Shown in pieces: positions 50,981 to 61,646 of a stretch of DNA of 64,000 nucleotides. The translations under genes were made by a program, and so were the position numbers. The notes under the pieces are model-generated. The model made no database searches. It saw only the letters and a program-made list of their open reading frames with translations, and had not been told where the DNA came from. The DNA is from Telluria sp042683405. Lineage in GTDB: Bacteria > Pseudomonadota > Gammaproteobacteria > Burkholderiales > Burkholderiaceae_D. The number at the start of each line of letters is the position of its first letter. The first letter of the stretch is position 1. The stretch covers positions 620,001-684,000 of the forward strand of contig NZ_JBHUJS010000002.1 of NCBI RefSeq assembly GCF_042683405.1, written 5' to 3'.

Positions 50981-52225
50981 ATGACCGACCAGACTCCCGG
51001 CCTGCGCAAGGCGCTTGGCCATATCCGTGTCCTCGACCTGTCGCGCGTGCTGGCCGGCCCGTGGTGCTCGCAGAACCTGGCCGACCTGGGCGCGGACGTG
51101 ATCAAGATCGAGCGCCCCGGCACCGGCGACGATACGCGCGCCTGGGGGCCGCCCTATGCGAAGGACGAGCACGGCAACGATACGCGGGAAGCCGCCTACT
51201 ACCTGTGCGCGAACCGCGGCAAGCGCTCGGTGACGGTCGATATCGCCAGCAGCGAGGGCCAGGCGCTGCTGCGCGAGCTGGTGCTGCACTGCGACGTGGT
51301 GCTGGAGAACTTCAAGGTCGGGCATCTGAAGCGCTACGGGCTGGACTACGATGCGCTGCGCGCGATCAAGCCGGACCTGGTGTACTGCTCGGTGACCGGA
51401 TTCGGCCAGGACGGGCCTTACGCGCACCGCGCGGGCTACGATTTCCTGATCCAGGGCATGGGCGGGCTGATGTCGATCACCGGCGAGCGCGACGACCTGC
51501 CCGGCGGCGGCCCGCAAAAGGCCGGCGTGGCGATCACGGACCTGATGACGGGCATGTACGCGACGGTGGCGATCCTGGCCGCGCTGACGCACCGCGACCG
51601 CACCGGCGAGGGCCAGCACATCGACATGGCGCTGCTCGATACCCAGGTGGCGATGCTGGCCAATATGGGCAGCAATTACCTCAACAGCGGCAAGCCGCCC
51701 AAGCGCTGGGGCAACGCGCACGCGAACATCGTGCCGTACCAGACCTTCGCCTGCAAGGACGGCCACATCATCGTCGCGACCGGCAACGATGGGCAGTACC
51801 AGAAGTTCGTGGAAGCGGGCGGCCGGCCGGAACTGGGCTTGGACGAGCGCTTCGCCACCAATCCGCTGCGCGTGAAGAACCGCGACGTGCTGGTGCCGAT
51901 CCTCGCCGACATGGTGCTGACCAGGACGCGCGACGAGTGGATCGACCTGCTGGAAGCCGTGGGCGTGCCGTGCGGGCCGATCAACGACCTGCACGACGTG
52001 TTCGAGAACCCGCAGGTCAAGGCGCGCGCCGTGGCGATCGAGATGCCGCATCCGGCCGCCGGCAAGGTCAAGCTGGTGCGCAGCCCGATGAAGCTGTCCG
52101 CGACGCCAGCCGAGAGCGACCGTCCTCCCCCGCTGCTGGGCGAGCACACCGACGAGGTGCTGCGCGAGATCCTGGGACGCTCCGCCGACGATATCGCCAG
52201 CCTGCGCGAACGCGGTGTACTCTAG
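50981..52225 (+). CDS. CaiB/BaiF family (class III) CoA-transferase
   Basis: 414 aa. Family III CoA-transferase: HIRVLDLSRVLAGPWCSQNLADLGADVIKIERPGTGDDTRAWGPP start, NRGKRSVTVDIASSEGQALL, and GQHIDMALLDTQVAM with the catalytic-Asp region. These enzymes move CoA between organic acids or carnitine-like acceptors. Substrate cannot be read from sequence; the single-gene setting gives no pathway hint. In Burkholderiales close relatives are annotated as succinyl-CoA:(R)-benzylsuccinate- or formyl-CoA-transferase-like. Confidence 0.92.
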   Translation: MTDQTPGLRKALGHIRVLDLSRVLAGPWCSQNLADLGADVIKIERPGTGDDTRAWGPPYAKDEHGNDTREAAYYLCANRGKRSVTVDIASSEGQALLRELVLHCDVVLENFKVGHLKRYGLDYDALRAIKPDLVYCSVTGFGQDGPYAHRAGYDFLIQGMGGLMSITGERDDLPGGGPQKAGVAITDLMTGMYATVAILAALTHRDRTGEGQHIDMALLDTQVAMLANMGSNYLNSGKPPKRWGNAHANIVPYQTFACKDGHIIVATGNDGQYQKFVEAGGRPELGLDERFATNPLRVKNRDVLVPILADMVLTRTRDEWIDLLEAVGVPCGPINDLHDVFENPQVKARAVAIEMPHPAAGKVKLVRSPMKLSATPAESDRPPPLLGEHTDEVLREILGRSADDIASLRERGVL

Positions 52226-52308
52226 CCCAACATCGTTTTACTCCATGCCAGCGCGGGTTTGTCGCACCGCGCTGGCGTTCCCGGTTCCCGGCACTGCACA
52301 CTAGCGCC

Positions 52309-53370
52309 ATGAAACCATTCCCCTTCCGCCGTTTTTTCATCGACGCCCTGTACGTCACCGTGGTCAATGTCGCGTGTGCGGTCGTCATCACTTCCATCGC
52401 CGGCAACCTGCAGCGCTTCCCTGTCGTGCTGCTGTACTCGATCTGCATCGGCAGCTCCATCTTCGTCCTGATCGATGGCATGCGCCTTGCGGTCTGGGGC
52501 CACCGGGAGAGGATCAACTGGAAGATCTTCCTGCCGTCGCTGATGGTCCTGATCCCGATCGGACAGGTCGCAGGTTCCTACCTGGGCACGCTGGTACTCG
52601 GGCTTGAATTCGAGGGCAACACGCCCGTGATGTGGTCCAGCGGCTGGTTCAGGGACCTGATGTTTACGTTCATCGCCTCCGGCGCTGCGCTGGTCATCTT
52701 CATCGGCCGCGAGCGCATGGTGCGTGCCGAAACCCAGGCGGCGCACGAACGCGCCCGCGCCGAGGGCGTGGAGCGCCAGGCTGTCGAGGCGCAGTTGCGG
52801 GCGCTGCAGGCACAGCTCGAGCCGCACATGCTGTTCAATACGCTGGCGAATGTGCAGGGCCTGATCGCCATCGACCCGCCGCGCGCCCAGCAGATGCTCG
52901 ACCAGCTGATCCAGTACCTGCGCGCCACGCTCGGCTCGTCGCGCTCGCAGCAGACCACGCTGGCGCAGGAATTCGCGCTGCTCGACGCCTACCTCGGCCT
53001 GATGGCCGTGCGCATGGGCGAGCGCCTGAAGTACTCGCTGGAGCTGCCGCCCGATCTGCGCGCGACGCCCCTGCCGCCGATGCTGCTGCAGCCGCTGGTG
53101 GAGAACGCGATCGCCCACGGGCTGGAGCCGAAGGTGGAAGGCGGCCATGTCACCGTGAGCGCGGAGCAGCGCGACGGGGCGATCGCGCTGACCGTCACCG
53201 ACGACGGGCGCGGCCCGGACGCACCATCCGGCAAACCGGGTACCAATGTGGGCATTGCCAATACGCGTGCACGGCTGCAGGCCGTGTACGGGCCGGAAGC
53301 CTCCCTGTCGCTGCTGCCGGCGCAACCTGCCGGGGCCATCGCAACCATCCTGATCCCTGTGACGCCATGA
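52309..53370 (+). CDS. LytS-type sensor histidine kinase
   Basis: 353 aa. About four transmembrane helices in residues 10-140, a short coiled linker (ERMVRAETQAAHERARAEGVERQAVEAQLRALQAQL) and the His_kinase (PF06580) domain with LEPHMLFNTLANVQG (His173 phosphosite) and an HATPase domain (PLVENAIAHGLEP, DDGRGPDAPSGKPGTNVGIANTRARL). This is the AlgZ/LytS/YehU kind, which partners LytTR regulators. The ATG of the regulator overlaps its stop (ATGA). Signal unknown. Confidence 0.93.
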   Translation: MKPFPFRRFFIDALYVTVVNVACAVVITSIAGNLQRFPVVLLYSICIGSSIFVLIDGMRLAVWGHRERINWKIFLPSLMVLIPIGQVAGSYLGTLVLGLEFEGNTPVMWSSGWFRDLMFTFIASGAALVIFIGRERMVRAETQAAHERARAEGVERQAVEAQLRALQAQLEPHMLFNTLANVQGLIAIDPPRAQQMLDQLIQYLRATLGSSRSQQTTLAQEFALLDAYLGLMAVRMGERLKYSLELPPDLRATPLPPMLLQPLVENAIAHGLEPKVEGGHVTVSAEQRDGAIALTVTDDGRGPDAPSGKPGTNVGIANTRARLQAVYGPEASLSLLPAQPAGAIATILIPVTP

Positions 53371-54140
53371 CGATCCGAGCACTCATCGCAGAAGACGAAC
53401 CAATCCTCGCCGCCACCTTGCAGCAAAGCCTGAAACGGCTGTGGCCCGAACTGGAAATCGCTGCCGTGTGCCCCAATGGGCTCGAAGCGCTCGCCAAAGG
53501 GCTGGAGCTGCGGCCGCAGGTGCTGTTCCTCGACATCAAAATGCCGGGCAAGACGGGGCTCGAAGCTGCGGAAGACCTGGCGGAACAGTGGCCGGAGGGC
53601 GAGCCATTCCCGCTGGTGGTGTTCGTGACCGCCTACGACGAATACGCCATCGCCGCGATCGAAGGCGACGCGGCCGATTACATCCTCAAGCCCGTAAGCG
53701 ACGAGCGGCTGTCGAAGACGGTGGCGCGGCTGCAGCAGCGGATCTCGTCACGCGGCCCGGACATGGACGGCCTGCTGGCGCAGCTGCGGGCAATGATGCC
53801 GGCGCAGCCGGCGCAGCGCCTGGCGATCATCCGCGCTGCGGTGGGCAACCAGGTGCGCATGATCCCGGTGGCGGACGTGGTGTATTTTGAAGCCGTCGAC
53901 AAGTACGTCAACGTGGTGACGGCCGACGCGGAGGCGCTGATACGCGTGAGCCTCAAGGAGCTGATGCCGCAGCTGGACCCGGACGTGTTCTGGCAGGTCC
54001 ATCGCGGCACCATCGTCAACTCGCACTGCGTCGCCAGCTCGACGCGCGACGAAGCGGGCAAGCTCACGCTCACCCTGCGCACGCGGCCGGAAAAGCTGCG
54101 GGTCGGCCCCCTCTACACCTCCCTCTTCCGCCAAATGTAG
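53367..54140 (+). CDS. LytTR family response regulator
   Basis: 257 aa. Receiver domain (LIAEDEP acidic pocket, phospho-Asp56 in VLFLDIKMPG, Thr in FVTAYDEYA, Lys in ILKP) and a C-terminal LytTR DNA-binding domain (ADVVYFEAVDKYVNVVTAD...FWQVHRGTIVNSHCVAS). LytTR proteins (AlgR, LytR, AgrA) bind direct repeats and control envelope, motility or biofilm genes. Translationally coupled to the kinase gene by 4-nt overlap. Confidence 0.95.
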   Translation: MTIRALIAEDEPILAATLQQSLKRLWPELEIAAVCPNGLEALAKGLELRPQVLFLDIKMPGKTGLEAAEDLAEQWPEGEPFPLVVFVTAYDEYAIAAIEGDAADYILKPVSDERLSKTVARLQQRISSRGPDMDGLLAQLRAMMPAQPAQRLAIIRAAVGNQVRMIPVADVVYFEAVDKYVNVVTADAEALIRVSLKELMPQLDPDVFWQVHRGTIVNSHCVASSTRDEAGKLTLTLRTRPEKLRVGPLYTSLFRQM

Positions 54141-54145
54141 AACCG

Positions 54146-54493
54146 ATGATCTCTTGTACGCAGGCGTGGATTGTTATCGGGGCATGCGTCGCGGCCGCAC
54201 TCGCGGTCAACGCTTACTTTTTCGTGCTGTGGCAGGAGTTCGTCGCGACCGTGGCGAAGCTGCAGAAGCGCGAGGATGAACTTGCGGATTACCGCTCAGG
54301 CGATGACGGTGGCTTTAATACGTTCCAGCAGGAGCAGTTCTCGAAGCTGCGCGTTGGCGCGTATCGCGCGCTTGGCGATCCGGGACTCACGGCCTTGGGA
54401 GACCGGCTGCAGCCGCTGCAGATGCTCTCGATTGTGTCGCTTGTGGCTTGCGCCGTGGTAGGGGCCGGGGCGCACGCGTATGCCTGCCCGTGA
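54146..54493 (+). CDS. small membrane protein of unknown function
   Basis: 115 aa with two hydrophobic helices, at the start (AWIVIGACVAAALAVNAYFFVLW) and at the end (MLSIVSLVACAVVGAGAHAYA), and a charged 45-residue loop (VAKLQKREDELADYRSGDDGGF). Begins 5 bp after the response regulator stop, so probably the third gene of that operon and possibly a modulator of the kinase. No family recognised. Confidence 0.6.
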   Translation: MISCTQAWIVIGACVAAALAVNAYFFVLWQEFVATVAKLQKREDELADYRSGDDGGFNTFQQEQFSKLRVGAYRALGDPGLTALGDRLQPLQMLSIVSLVACAVVGAGAHAYACP

Positions 54494-54503
54494 GGCGCGC
54501 TCG

Positions 54504-54534
54504 CGGGGACTGTCCCGGTAGGGAACCGTCCCCA
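54504..54534. repeat. GGGGACTGTCCC...GGGAACCGTCCCC repeat
   Basis: Copies at 54505-54516 and 54521-54533 in the convergent gap between the small membrane protein gene and the gene ending at 54542. Confidence 0.75.
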
Positions 54535-54541
54535 TTCCTCG

Positions 54542-55414
54542 CTAGTAGTCGGCTTCGAGTTCGGAGCCGGCGTAGCTCTCCAACTCGGTAAACAGCGTCT
54601 TGAGGGCGGTGCGGCCGCGCATCTTCTGGATGACGGTGCAGGTCTCGCGGTAGTTGGCGATGCGGTCGGCAATGATGCCCTGGTGCTGCGCCGGCAGTTG
54701 CGCGAGCAGCTTGGCCCAGCCTTCTTCGTAGTCGGGCTTGTTCTTGCGGACCGAGGCCACCAGGCGCTCGAATTCCTTCTGACCGGTGCGCGCGGTGATG
54801 CGGCCCGTGTTCTCGATGGCGAAGATGATCGCCAGCGCGATCACGCCTTCCGCGTTCAGGTCAGGGTCGCTGATCGGGCCTTCGTAATGGTGCCGACGCA
54901 GCCACGCGGCCGCGCGCACGATCGCCTGCACTTCCTTGCGGTGCGTGAGCTGGGTCTGGTATTTGTCCGGCCCGTTCCAGTTCTGCGACGGGTCCGCGTA
55001 GCAGATGTCGAAGAACACTTCCTTCAGCCGCCGCTGCGCGTACACGGTGTCCTGGTCGTACTCGCCGACCAGCGTGTCCTCCGGCAGCGCGGCCAGTTCC
55101 TTGATCATGCCGTAGCCGCGCTTGAACGCCTGCTCGGCGCCATGCTCGATCAGGAAGTCCAGCGCGGCGTCGTCGCTGTCGGTGCTGAGGATGTCCTCCA
55201 GTCCGAGCGAGACGCAGCCCGTGGTCAGGTACATCGCGCGCTGGATGCCTTCGGCGGTACGGTCGTTGGTGAATTTTTCGGCCACCATCGCCGTCACGCC
55301 CGCAAGTTCGTCGGCGAGGATGATGTCTTCGTCCTCCTCCAGCGGGCGGGTCGCGAGGCGGCGGATCGCGCCCACCAGGCGCGGCAGGCGCTCTACTACG
55401 AGTGCTGGCAGCAT
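54542..55414 (-). CDS. uncharacterised protein, last gene of the J-domain operon
   Basis: 290 aa, soluble, no signal, mostly helical. Features: ERLPRLVGAIRRLATRPLEEDEDIILADELAGVTAMVAEKF; ALDFLIEHGAEQAFKRGYGMIKELAALPEDTL; AEGVIALAIIFAIENTGRITARTGQKEF; and an acidic C-terminus (SYAGSELEADY). I do not recognise the family. The ATG at 55414 gives a 17-bp gap from the upstream gene but has only a distant GAAAGG, so the start is tentative. Being fourth behind a J-domain gene suggests a chaperone client or partner. Confidence 0.65.
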   Translation of the reverse strand: MLPALVVERLPRLVGAIRRLATRPLEEDEDIILADELAGVTAMVAEKFTNDRTAEGIQRAMYLTTGCVSLGLEDILSTDSDDAALDFLIEHGAEQAFKRGYGMIKELAALPEDTLVGEYDQDTVYAQRRLKEVFFDICYADPSQNWNGPDKYQTQLTHRKEVQAIVRAAAWLRRHHYEGPISDPDLNAEGVIALAIIFAIENTGRITARTGQKEFERLVASVRKNKPDYEEGWAKLLAQLPAQHQGIIADRIANYRETCTVIQKMRGRTALKTLFTELESYAGSELEADY

Positions 55415-55431
55415 CAGTGTCCGTGCGCCTT

Positions 55432-56208
55432 TCAGGAGAAGATGTCGGTGCCGAGGCTGCGGCGGCTGCCGCGCTTGGGCGTGGCGCGCGTGGACGGCAC
55501 TTGCTTGCGCAGGCGGTACAGCAGCTCCTTGGTGGAACGCTGCAGGAACTTCGGTTCCTCGTCCGGATCGTCGGAGAATTCGGCGTCGGCCAGGTCGGCG
55601 CTGTGGCGGAAGTCCGGGAACAGCTCGAACAGGGCGCGGTCCCAGCCATCCTCGCTCGCCTTCACCAGGTCGATCGCGAGCGGCACCACGTCGTTGTCGG
55701 ACGAGGTCTGGCCGGTGATGTAGGGGCCCTTCTGGATCACTTCGGCCGCCACTTCGAGGATCTCGCGCGGCGCCATCGAGAACAGGATCGCGAAGATGGT
55801 CGCGCCGTAGTCGGTGGCGGAAGCTTCGGCCAGCAGCTCGCGGCGGCGCTCTTCGTCGTCGGTGGCGTAGACCACGCCGTGCACGTGCGCGAACAGCGAT
55901 TCGGCGATGCGCTCGGGGTCGTCCTCGATCAGGTCGTCCGGCCAGGTGGCGGCGATGAAGGCCAAGCTCTCGGCCCACGCCTTGGGTGGCACCAGCAGCG
56001 TCGCGAGCGAGGTCTTGCCGCCGTCAAAGCCTGCCAGGTGCAGCGCGGTGACCTGCGGCGGAATCGAGGACAGCACTTCGGCAACCGCATAGTCGCCATG
56101 CTCCTCGGCGGCCTGCGTGAACGCTTCCTCGGCGTGGCTCAGGGAGCCGGCCAGCACCAGTTCCGTGACCTGCTTGGAGATCGCAGGCAGGTTGGATTTC
56201 TCGCTCAT
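55432..56208 (-). CDS. uncharacterised acidic protein, third gene of the J-domain operon
   Basis: 258 aa. Helical-repeat-like N-terminal part (ISKQVTELVLAGSLSHAEEAFTQAAEEHGDYAVAEVLSSI) that recalls TPR/HEAT solenoids, a central AESLFAHVHGVVYATDDEERRRELLAEA, and a basic C-terminal tail (KRGSRRSLGTDIFS) after an acidic patch (AEFSDDPDEEPKF). Its ATG overlaps the upstream stop by 4 nt (ATGA). No family recognised. Confidence 0.7.
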   Translation of the reverse strand: MSEKSNLPAISKQVTELVLAGSLSHAEEAFTQAAEEHGDYAVAEVLSSIPPQVTALHLAGFDGGKTSLATLLVPPKAWAESLAFIAATWPDDLIEDDPERIAESLFAHVHGVVYATDDEERRRELLAEASATDYGATIFAILFSMAPREILEVAAEVIQKGPYITGQTSSDNDVVPLAIDLVKASEDGWDRALFELFPDFRHSADLADAEFSDDPDEEPKFLQRSTKELLYRLRKQVPSTRATPKRGSRRSLGTDIFS

Positions 56209-56714
56209 TGATCGTCGCCCTCCTGGTCGAACATCTGCGCGAAGTCGTCGCTGACCATCTGGTCTTCGGCCTCGTCGTCCTCGCCCTCGTCGTTGCGCGC
56301 GAGCTGGTCGAGCGACTGGTCGTCCTCGTCCCACTGGCGCGGGTTCTTGTACAGGAATGCGGTGATGATCGCCTGGCGCGCCATCTCGGGATAGTTGGCG
56401 GTCATTTCGGCGTACATCTTGCACGCTTCCTCGCCGTCGCATTCGGCCATCGCGAACACGGCTTCGGGCTTGCCGCTGTCGTAGTTGCGCGTCTCGGCCA
56501 TCAGCCCTTTCGGGTTGGTGAAGCGGATATGGTCGACCAGTGCGAACGCCATCATGTTGACGTCCTCGATGCCGCCGCCGCCCGCGTATTCGGAGACCAG
56601 CGCCTGCACCATCATGTCGTAGTTCTTCTTGTTGGGCGGGTCGCCCAGGATGCCTTCGATCTGGCCGTCCAGTTCACGCGACTGGTAGGCGAATTCGGGG
56701 TGTACTCTTCTCAT
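56205..56714 (-). CDS. uncharacterised protein with strongly acidic tail, second gene of the J-domain operon
   Basis: 169 aa. RRVHPEFAYQSRELDGQIEGILGDPPNKKNYDMMVQALVSEYAGGGGIEDVNMMAFALVDHIRF; then MAECDGEEACKMYAEM with two Cys, and a C-terminal ~45 residues containing over 20 Asp/Glu. Acidic tails occur in chaperone clients or histone-like partners. GAGGAA lies upstream of the ATG at 56714, 19 bp after the J-domain gene. No family recognised. Confidence 0.7.
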   Translation of the reverse strand: MRRVHPEFAYQSRELDGQIEGILGDPPNKKNYDMMVQALVSEYAGGGGIEDVNMMAFALVDHIRFTNPKGLMAETRNYDSGKPEAVFAMAECDGEEACKMYAEMTANYPEMARQAIITAFLYKNPRQWDEDDQSLDQLARNDEGEDDEAEDQMVSDDFAQMFDQEGDDQ

Positions 56715-56733
56715 CACTCTGTTCCTCGGTGAT

Positions 56734-57027
56734 TTATTCGGCCGGGATGGCCACGCCATTCACGCTGAACACGGAACGCCACAGGCCATAAGCCTCGGCC
56801 TGCGGATCGATCACGATCCGGTGTGTCAGGGTCTGGTTGTATTCCTCGCGCCTGGCGGGATCGGACAGCACTTCGTATGCCTTGGCGATCGCCTGGAAGC
56901 GGGCGGCAGCGCCCGGCTCCTGGTTGCGGTCGGGGTGGTAGCGCATGGCAAGCGAGCGGTAGACCTTGCGGATCTCGTCGTCGCTGGCATTGGGGGCCAC
57001 GCCGAGCACATGGTACAAATTTTCCAC
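56734..57027 (-). CDS. J-domain (DnaJ-like) protein
   Basis: 97 aa. A complete J-domain: ENLYHVLGVAPNASDDEIRKVYRSLAMRYHPDRNQEPGAAARFQAIAKAYEVLSDPARREEYNQ, with the HPD motif that stimulates Hsp70 (DnaK) ATPase. No G/F region, zinc finger or client domain follows, so the ~25-residue C-terminal tail (DPQAEAYGLWRSVFSVNGVAIPAE) or a partner must confer specificity. The start is GTG at 57027, 8 nt from GGGAG; a TTG 6 codons upstream is less likely. First gene of a four-gene operon. Confidence 0.88.
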   Translation of the reverse strand: MENLYHVLGVAPNASDDEIRKVYRSLAMRYHPDRNQEPGAAARFQAIAKAYEVLSDPARREEYNQTLTHRIVIDPQAEAYGLWRSVFSVNGVAIPAE

Positions 57028-57145
57028 GAGGATAGCTCCCGGCAAAACCGTTAAAAGAGAGATTATCCTACAGATGGCCCCAACGCTGCCACTCTGCCAT
57101 CGTTTCGCGCCCGCCGGCCGTTATCGCAGCGCAAACGCCGCGGTC

Positions 57146-57165
57146 ATCCCGGCGCGGGCCGGGAT
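57146..57165. repeat. ATCCCGGC-GCGG-GCCGGGAT hairpin
   Basis: A perfect 8-bp stem between the J-domain gene and the sugar-dehydrogenase gene; same family as the CGTCATCCC hairpin at 25257 and the CCCGGC hairpin at 2537. Confidence 0.65.
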
Positions 57166-57219
57166 CCATGCCGGACTACCGGAGTTGGCACGCCTTTGCG
57201 GGCGGCGGGGCGACGACGG

Positions 57220-58389
57220 TTATTCGCGCACGATGCGCAGCAGGCGCCCTTCCGCCTCGTCGGTGAGCGCATACAGGTGCCCGTCCGGCCCCTGCTTGAC
57301 GTCGCGCACGCGGGCGCCGATTTCCAGGCGCTCCTGGCGCACCGCGTTGCCGTTCTTGTCCACCGCGATGCGGCGAATGTCCATGCCCACCATCGCGCCG
57401 CTGAAGACGCTGCCGCGCCATTGCGGGAACTGGCTGCCGCTGTACACCGTGAGCCCCGACAGCGCCGGCGACGGGACGTACGCGACCTTCGGCCCGACCA
57501 TGCCCGGTACTTCCCGCTGCCCCACCGGCTCGGCGGTCACGTAGTCGGCGCCGTAGCTCTGCAGCGGCCAGCCATAGTTCTGGCCTGCCACCACCAAATT
57601 CAGCTCGTCTCCGCCGCGCGGGCCGTGCTCGGTCGCCCACACCTGGCCGGTGGCCTTGTCGACCGCCAGGCCCTGCACGTTGCGGTGGCCCATCGACCAG
57701 ATCTCGGGCAGCGCGCCCGGACGCTTGGCCAGCGGGTTGCCCGGCGCGGCCTTGCCGTCGGCAGTCAGGCGCAGGATCGAACCCTGGTGCGTGGCCAGGT
57801 TCTGGGCCTGTTCGCGCGCGAGGCGGTCGCCGATGCGGGTGGGCGGATTGCCGCCGTCGCCGATGCTCATCAGGAGCGTGCCGTCGGGCAGCCACGCCAG
57901 GCGCGAGCCGAAGTGGGCGCCGCCGCTCTTGTCCGGACGGGCCTGGAACAGGGTCTCGATGCCGTGCACGCGCTTGCCGTCGAAGGTGCCGCGCACCAGC
58001 GTGGTGCGGTTGGCGGACGAGGTGCCGGTGGCCAGCGTCATGTAGATGCGCGGATTGTCCTTGTCGCCCGGGTGCACGGAGACGTCGAGCAGTCCGCCCT
58101 GGCCGCTCGTGAACACTTCCGGCAGGCCTTCCAGCGGCACTTCGTCGAAGCGGTTGCCGTTCACGACGAACAGCTTGCCGTGCTTGCTGGTGACCAGCGC
58201 GCGGCCGTCCGGCAGCCAGGCCATGCCCCACGGCCGGTCCACGCCCTTGGCGACGGTAACCGCGCGCCAGCCCTTGACGGCGGCCGGCGGGCCGCTTGGC
58301 TCGATCGCCGCAGCGTGGGGTGCAAATGCAGCTGACAGTGCGAGGGCGACGGCAAGGGTGACGGTGGATTTCAGCGGGAAGGTAGGCAC
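57220..58389 (-). CDS. PQQ-dependent aldose sugar dehydrogenase (YliI-like), exported
   Basis: 389 aa. Signal peptide (to about HAAA), then the six-bladed GSDH propeller: RPWGMAWLPDGRALVTSKHGKLFVV, GGLLDVSVHPGDKDNPRIYM, SGGAHFGSRLAWLPDGTLLMSIGDGG, MGHRNVQGLAVDKATGQVWATEHGPRGGDELNLV. The His and Arg of these blades bind PQQ and Ca2+ in soluble aldose dehydrogenases. It oxidises sugars in the periplasm, feeding the respiratory chain. PQQ synthesis genes are not in the window. The start is GTG, 6 nt from GAGGAG. Confidence 0.92.
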   Translation of the reverse strand: MPTFPLKSTVTLAVALALSAAFAPHAAAIEPSGPPAAVKGWRAVTVAKGVDRPWGMAWLPDGRALVTSKHGKLFVVNGNRFDEVPLEGLPEVFTSGQGGLLDVSVHPGDKDNPRIYMTLATGTSSANRTTLVRGTFDGKRVHGIETLFQARPDKSGGAHFGSRLAWLPDGTLLMSIGDGGNPPTRIGDRLAREQAQNLATHQGSILRLTADGKAAPGNPLAKRPGALPEIWSMGHRNVQGLAVDKATGQVWATEHGPRGGDELNLVVAGQNYGWPLQSYGADYVTAEPVGQREVPGMVGPKVAYVPSPALSGLTVYSGSQFPQWRGSVFSGAMVGMDIRRIAVDKNGNAVRQERLEIGARVRDVKQGPDGHLYALTDEAEGRLLRIVRE

Positions 58390-58578
58390 GGACAGCTCCT
58401 CGGAACGGGAAGTTCAAATTGACAATAATCCTACATGATACCGCGCCTCGCGGACGGCTTCCGGGGAGCCCCATACCACCAGGAATGCTGTTATATTCAA
58501 AAAGTATCACAGGGGCTCCTGTGAAACACGCAAAGTATCGAAACTGGGCGACGGTTACCCAGCGGGTAGAATTTGCTG

Positions 58579-59820
58579 ATGGATAACTTGAGCCACCTGG
58601 CCGCCGGCCTCGCCGCGGGAGAACTCATTCACCGCCTGCTCCCGCGCGAGGCGGACCCGCACGGCCACGGCACGCGCCGCCGCCTGCTGCTGTTTTCCTG
58701 CGCCGCTGCGAACACCTTTCCCGACCTGGACCTGGTGCTCACCCAGATGCTGCCCGCGCCGCTCGGCTACCTGTTGCACCACCGCGGCCACACGCACACG
58801 ATCCTGTACGCGATCCCGCAAGCGCTCGTGCTGATGCTGGCCACGCTGCTTGCCTGGCCCAATGCGCGCCACCTGGTGCGTGCCAGCGGCGCCGCCGGCC
58901 GCGGTTTTGTGGCGGCAGTGACGACCGGCTTCGGCCTGCACCTGCTGATGGACTTCCTCAATTCGTACGGCATCCACCCGTTCTACCCGCTCGATGCGGA
59001 ATGGCGTTATGGCGACATGGTGTACATCATCGAGCCGGTGTTCTGGGTCGCCTTCGGCGTGCCGCTGGCGATGATGGTGCGGCGGCGCATGCTGCGCGCG
59101 ATGCTGCTTGCGCTACCCTGCCTCGCGCTCCTGTTCTTCACCGTGCGCGGCTTCCTGCTGCCCGCCTCGCTGGCGGTGTTGGCCGCGCTGGGCGCGGGCG
59201 CAGCCATCGCGCAGCACCGTTCGGGTCCGGCCGGCCGGGGCGCGCTGGCCGGCGTGTTTGCGCTGATGCTGGGATTCGTCGCGCTGCAGGGGGCCGCCTC
59301 GTCCCACGGCCGCAGCATGGTCACCCAGGCCCTGCTCCGCGCGCAGCCGGACCAGCGCGTGCTCGACGTGGCGATGACCTCCTTCCCGTCCAATCCGCTG
59401 TGCTGGAATTTCGTGTCAGTGCAGGCGAACGAAGGCGCCGGCACCTTTACCGTGCGCCGCGGCGTGGCCAGCCTCGATCCCGCCCTGCTCGCCCCGTCGC
59501 AGTGTCCCGCCGCCATGCTCGCCATGGGCGGCGGCACGCCCGCCGATGGCGCAAGCGGCGCTGTCCTCGTCCAGCTCACCCGCGAGGCCAGCCTGCCGGC
59601 GCTGCGCGCGATGTACCACAACGCATGCCACATGCGCGCCTGGCTGCGCTTCGTGCGTTCGCCGGCGCTGGACGCGGAAGGCGGCTGGGACCTGCGCTAC
59701 GGCAGCGGCCCGGACGGGAATTTTTCCACCATCCGCCACCGCGATTTCAGCGGGCAGCCCTGCCCGCAAGGCGTTCCCGAGTGGGGATTCCCGCGCGCTG
59801 ATTTGCTCGGGCTGCAATAG
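58579..59820 (+). CDS. YdjM-like membrane-bound metal-dependent hydrolase (DUF457)
   Basis: 413 aa. HRGHTHTILY, with FPDLDL upstream and GLHLLMDFLNSYGIHPFYP downstream, is the His/Asp metal-binding signature of the YdjM/LexA-regulated DUF457 hydrolases. Five to seven transmembrane helices in residues 1-250; a C-terminal periplasmic domain (residues ~260-413) with three Cys is extra relative to YdjM. Activity unknown. ATG at 58579; glnS follows on the same strand after 42 bp. Confidence 0.88.
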   Translation: MDNLSHLAAGLAAGELIHRLLPREADPHGHGTRRRLLLFSCAAANTFPDLDLVLTQMLPAPLGYLLHHRGHTHTILYAIPQALVLMLATLLAWPNARHLVRASGAAGRGFVAAVTTGFGLHLLMDFLNSYGIHPFYPLDAEWRYGDMVYIIEPVFWVAFGVPLAMMVRRRMLRAMLLALPCLALLFFTVRGFLLPASLAVLAALGAGAAIAQHRSGPAGRGALAGVFALMLGFVALQGAASSHGRSMVTQALLRAQPDQRVLDVAMTSFPSNPLCWNFVSVQANEGAGTFTVRRGVASLDPALLAPSQCPAAMLAMGGGTPADGASGAVLVQLTREASLPALRAMYHNACHMRAWLRFVRSPALDAEGGWDLRYGSGPDGNFSTIRHRDFSGQPCPQGVPEWGFPRADLLGLQ

Positions 59821-59862
59821 GGTAAAATGGACGGGATATCCCACTTTTCCCCGCACGCTTCC

Positions 59863-61602
<1,740 letters not shown>

Positions 61603-61632
61603 GCGTCCATAAAAAATCCCGCTGCGGCGGTA

Positions 61633-61646
61633 ATGCCGTTCAGTTA
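61633..61646 (+). repeat. 14-bp direct repeat, left copy (att-like)
   Basis: ATGCCGTTCAGTTA, inside the glnS terminator. Together with the copy at 62843 it brackets the inverted-repeat segment, as expected of an insertion-site duplication or attL/attR core (inference). Confidence 0.5.
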
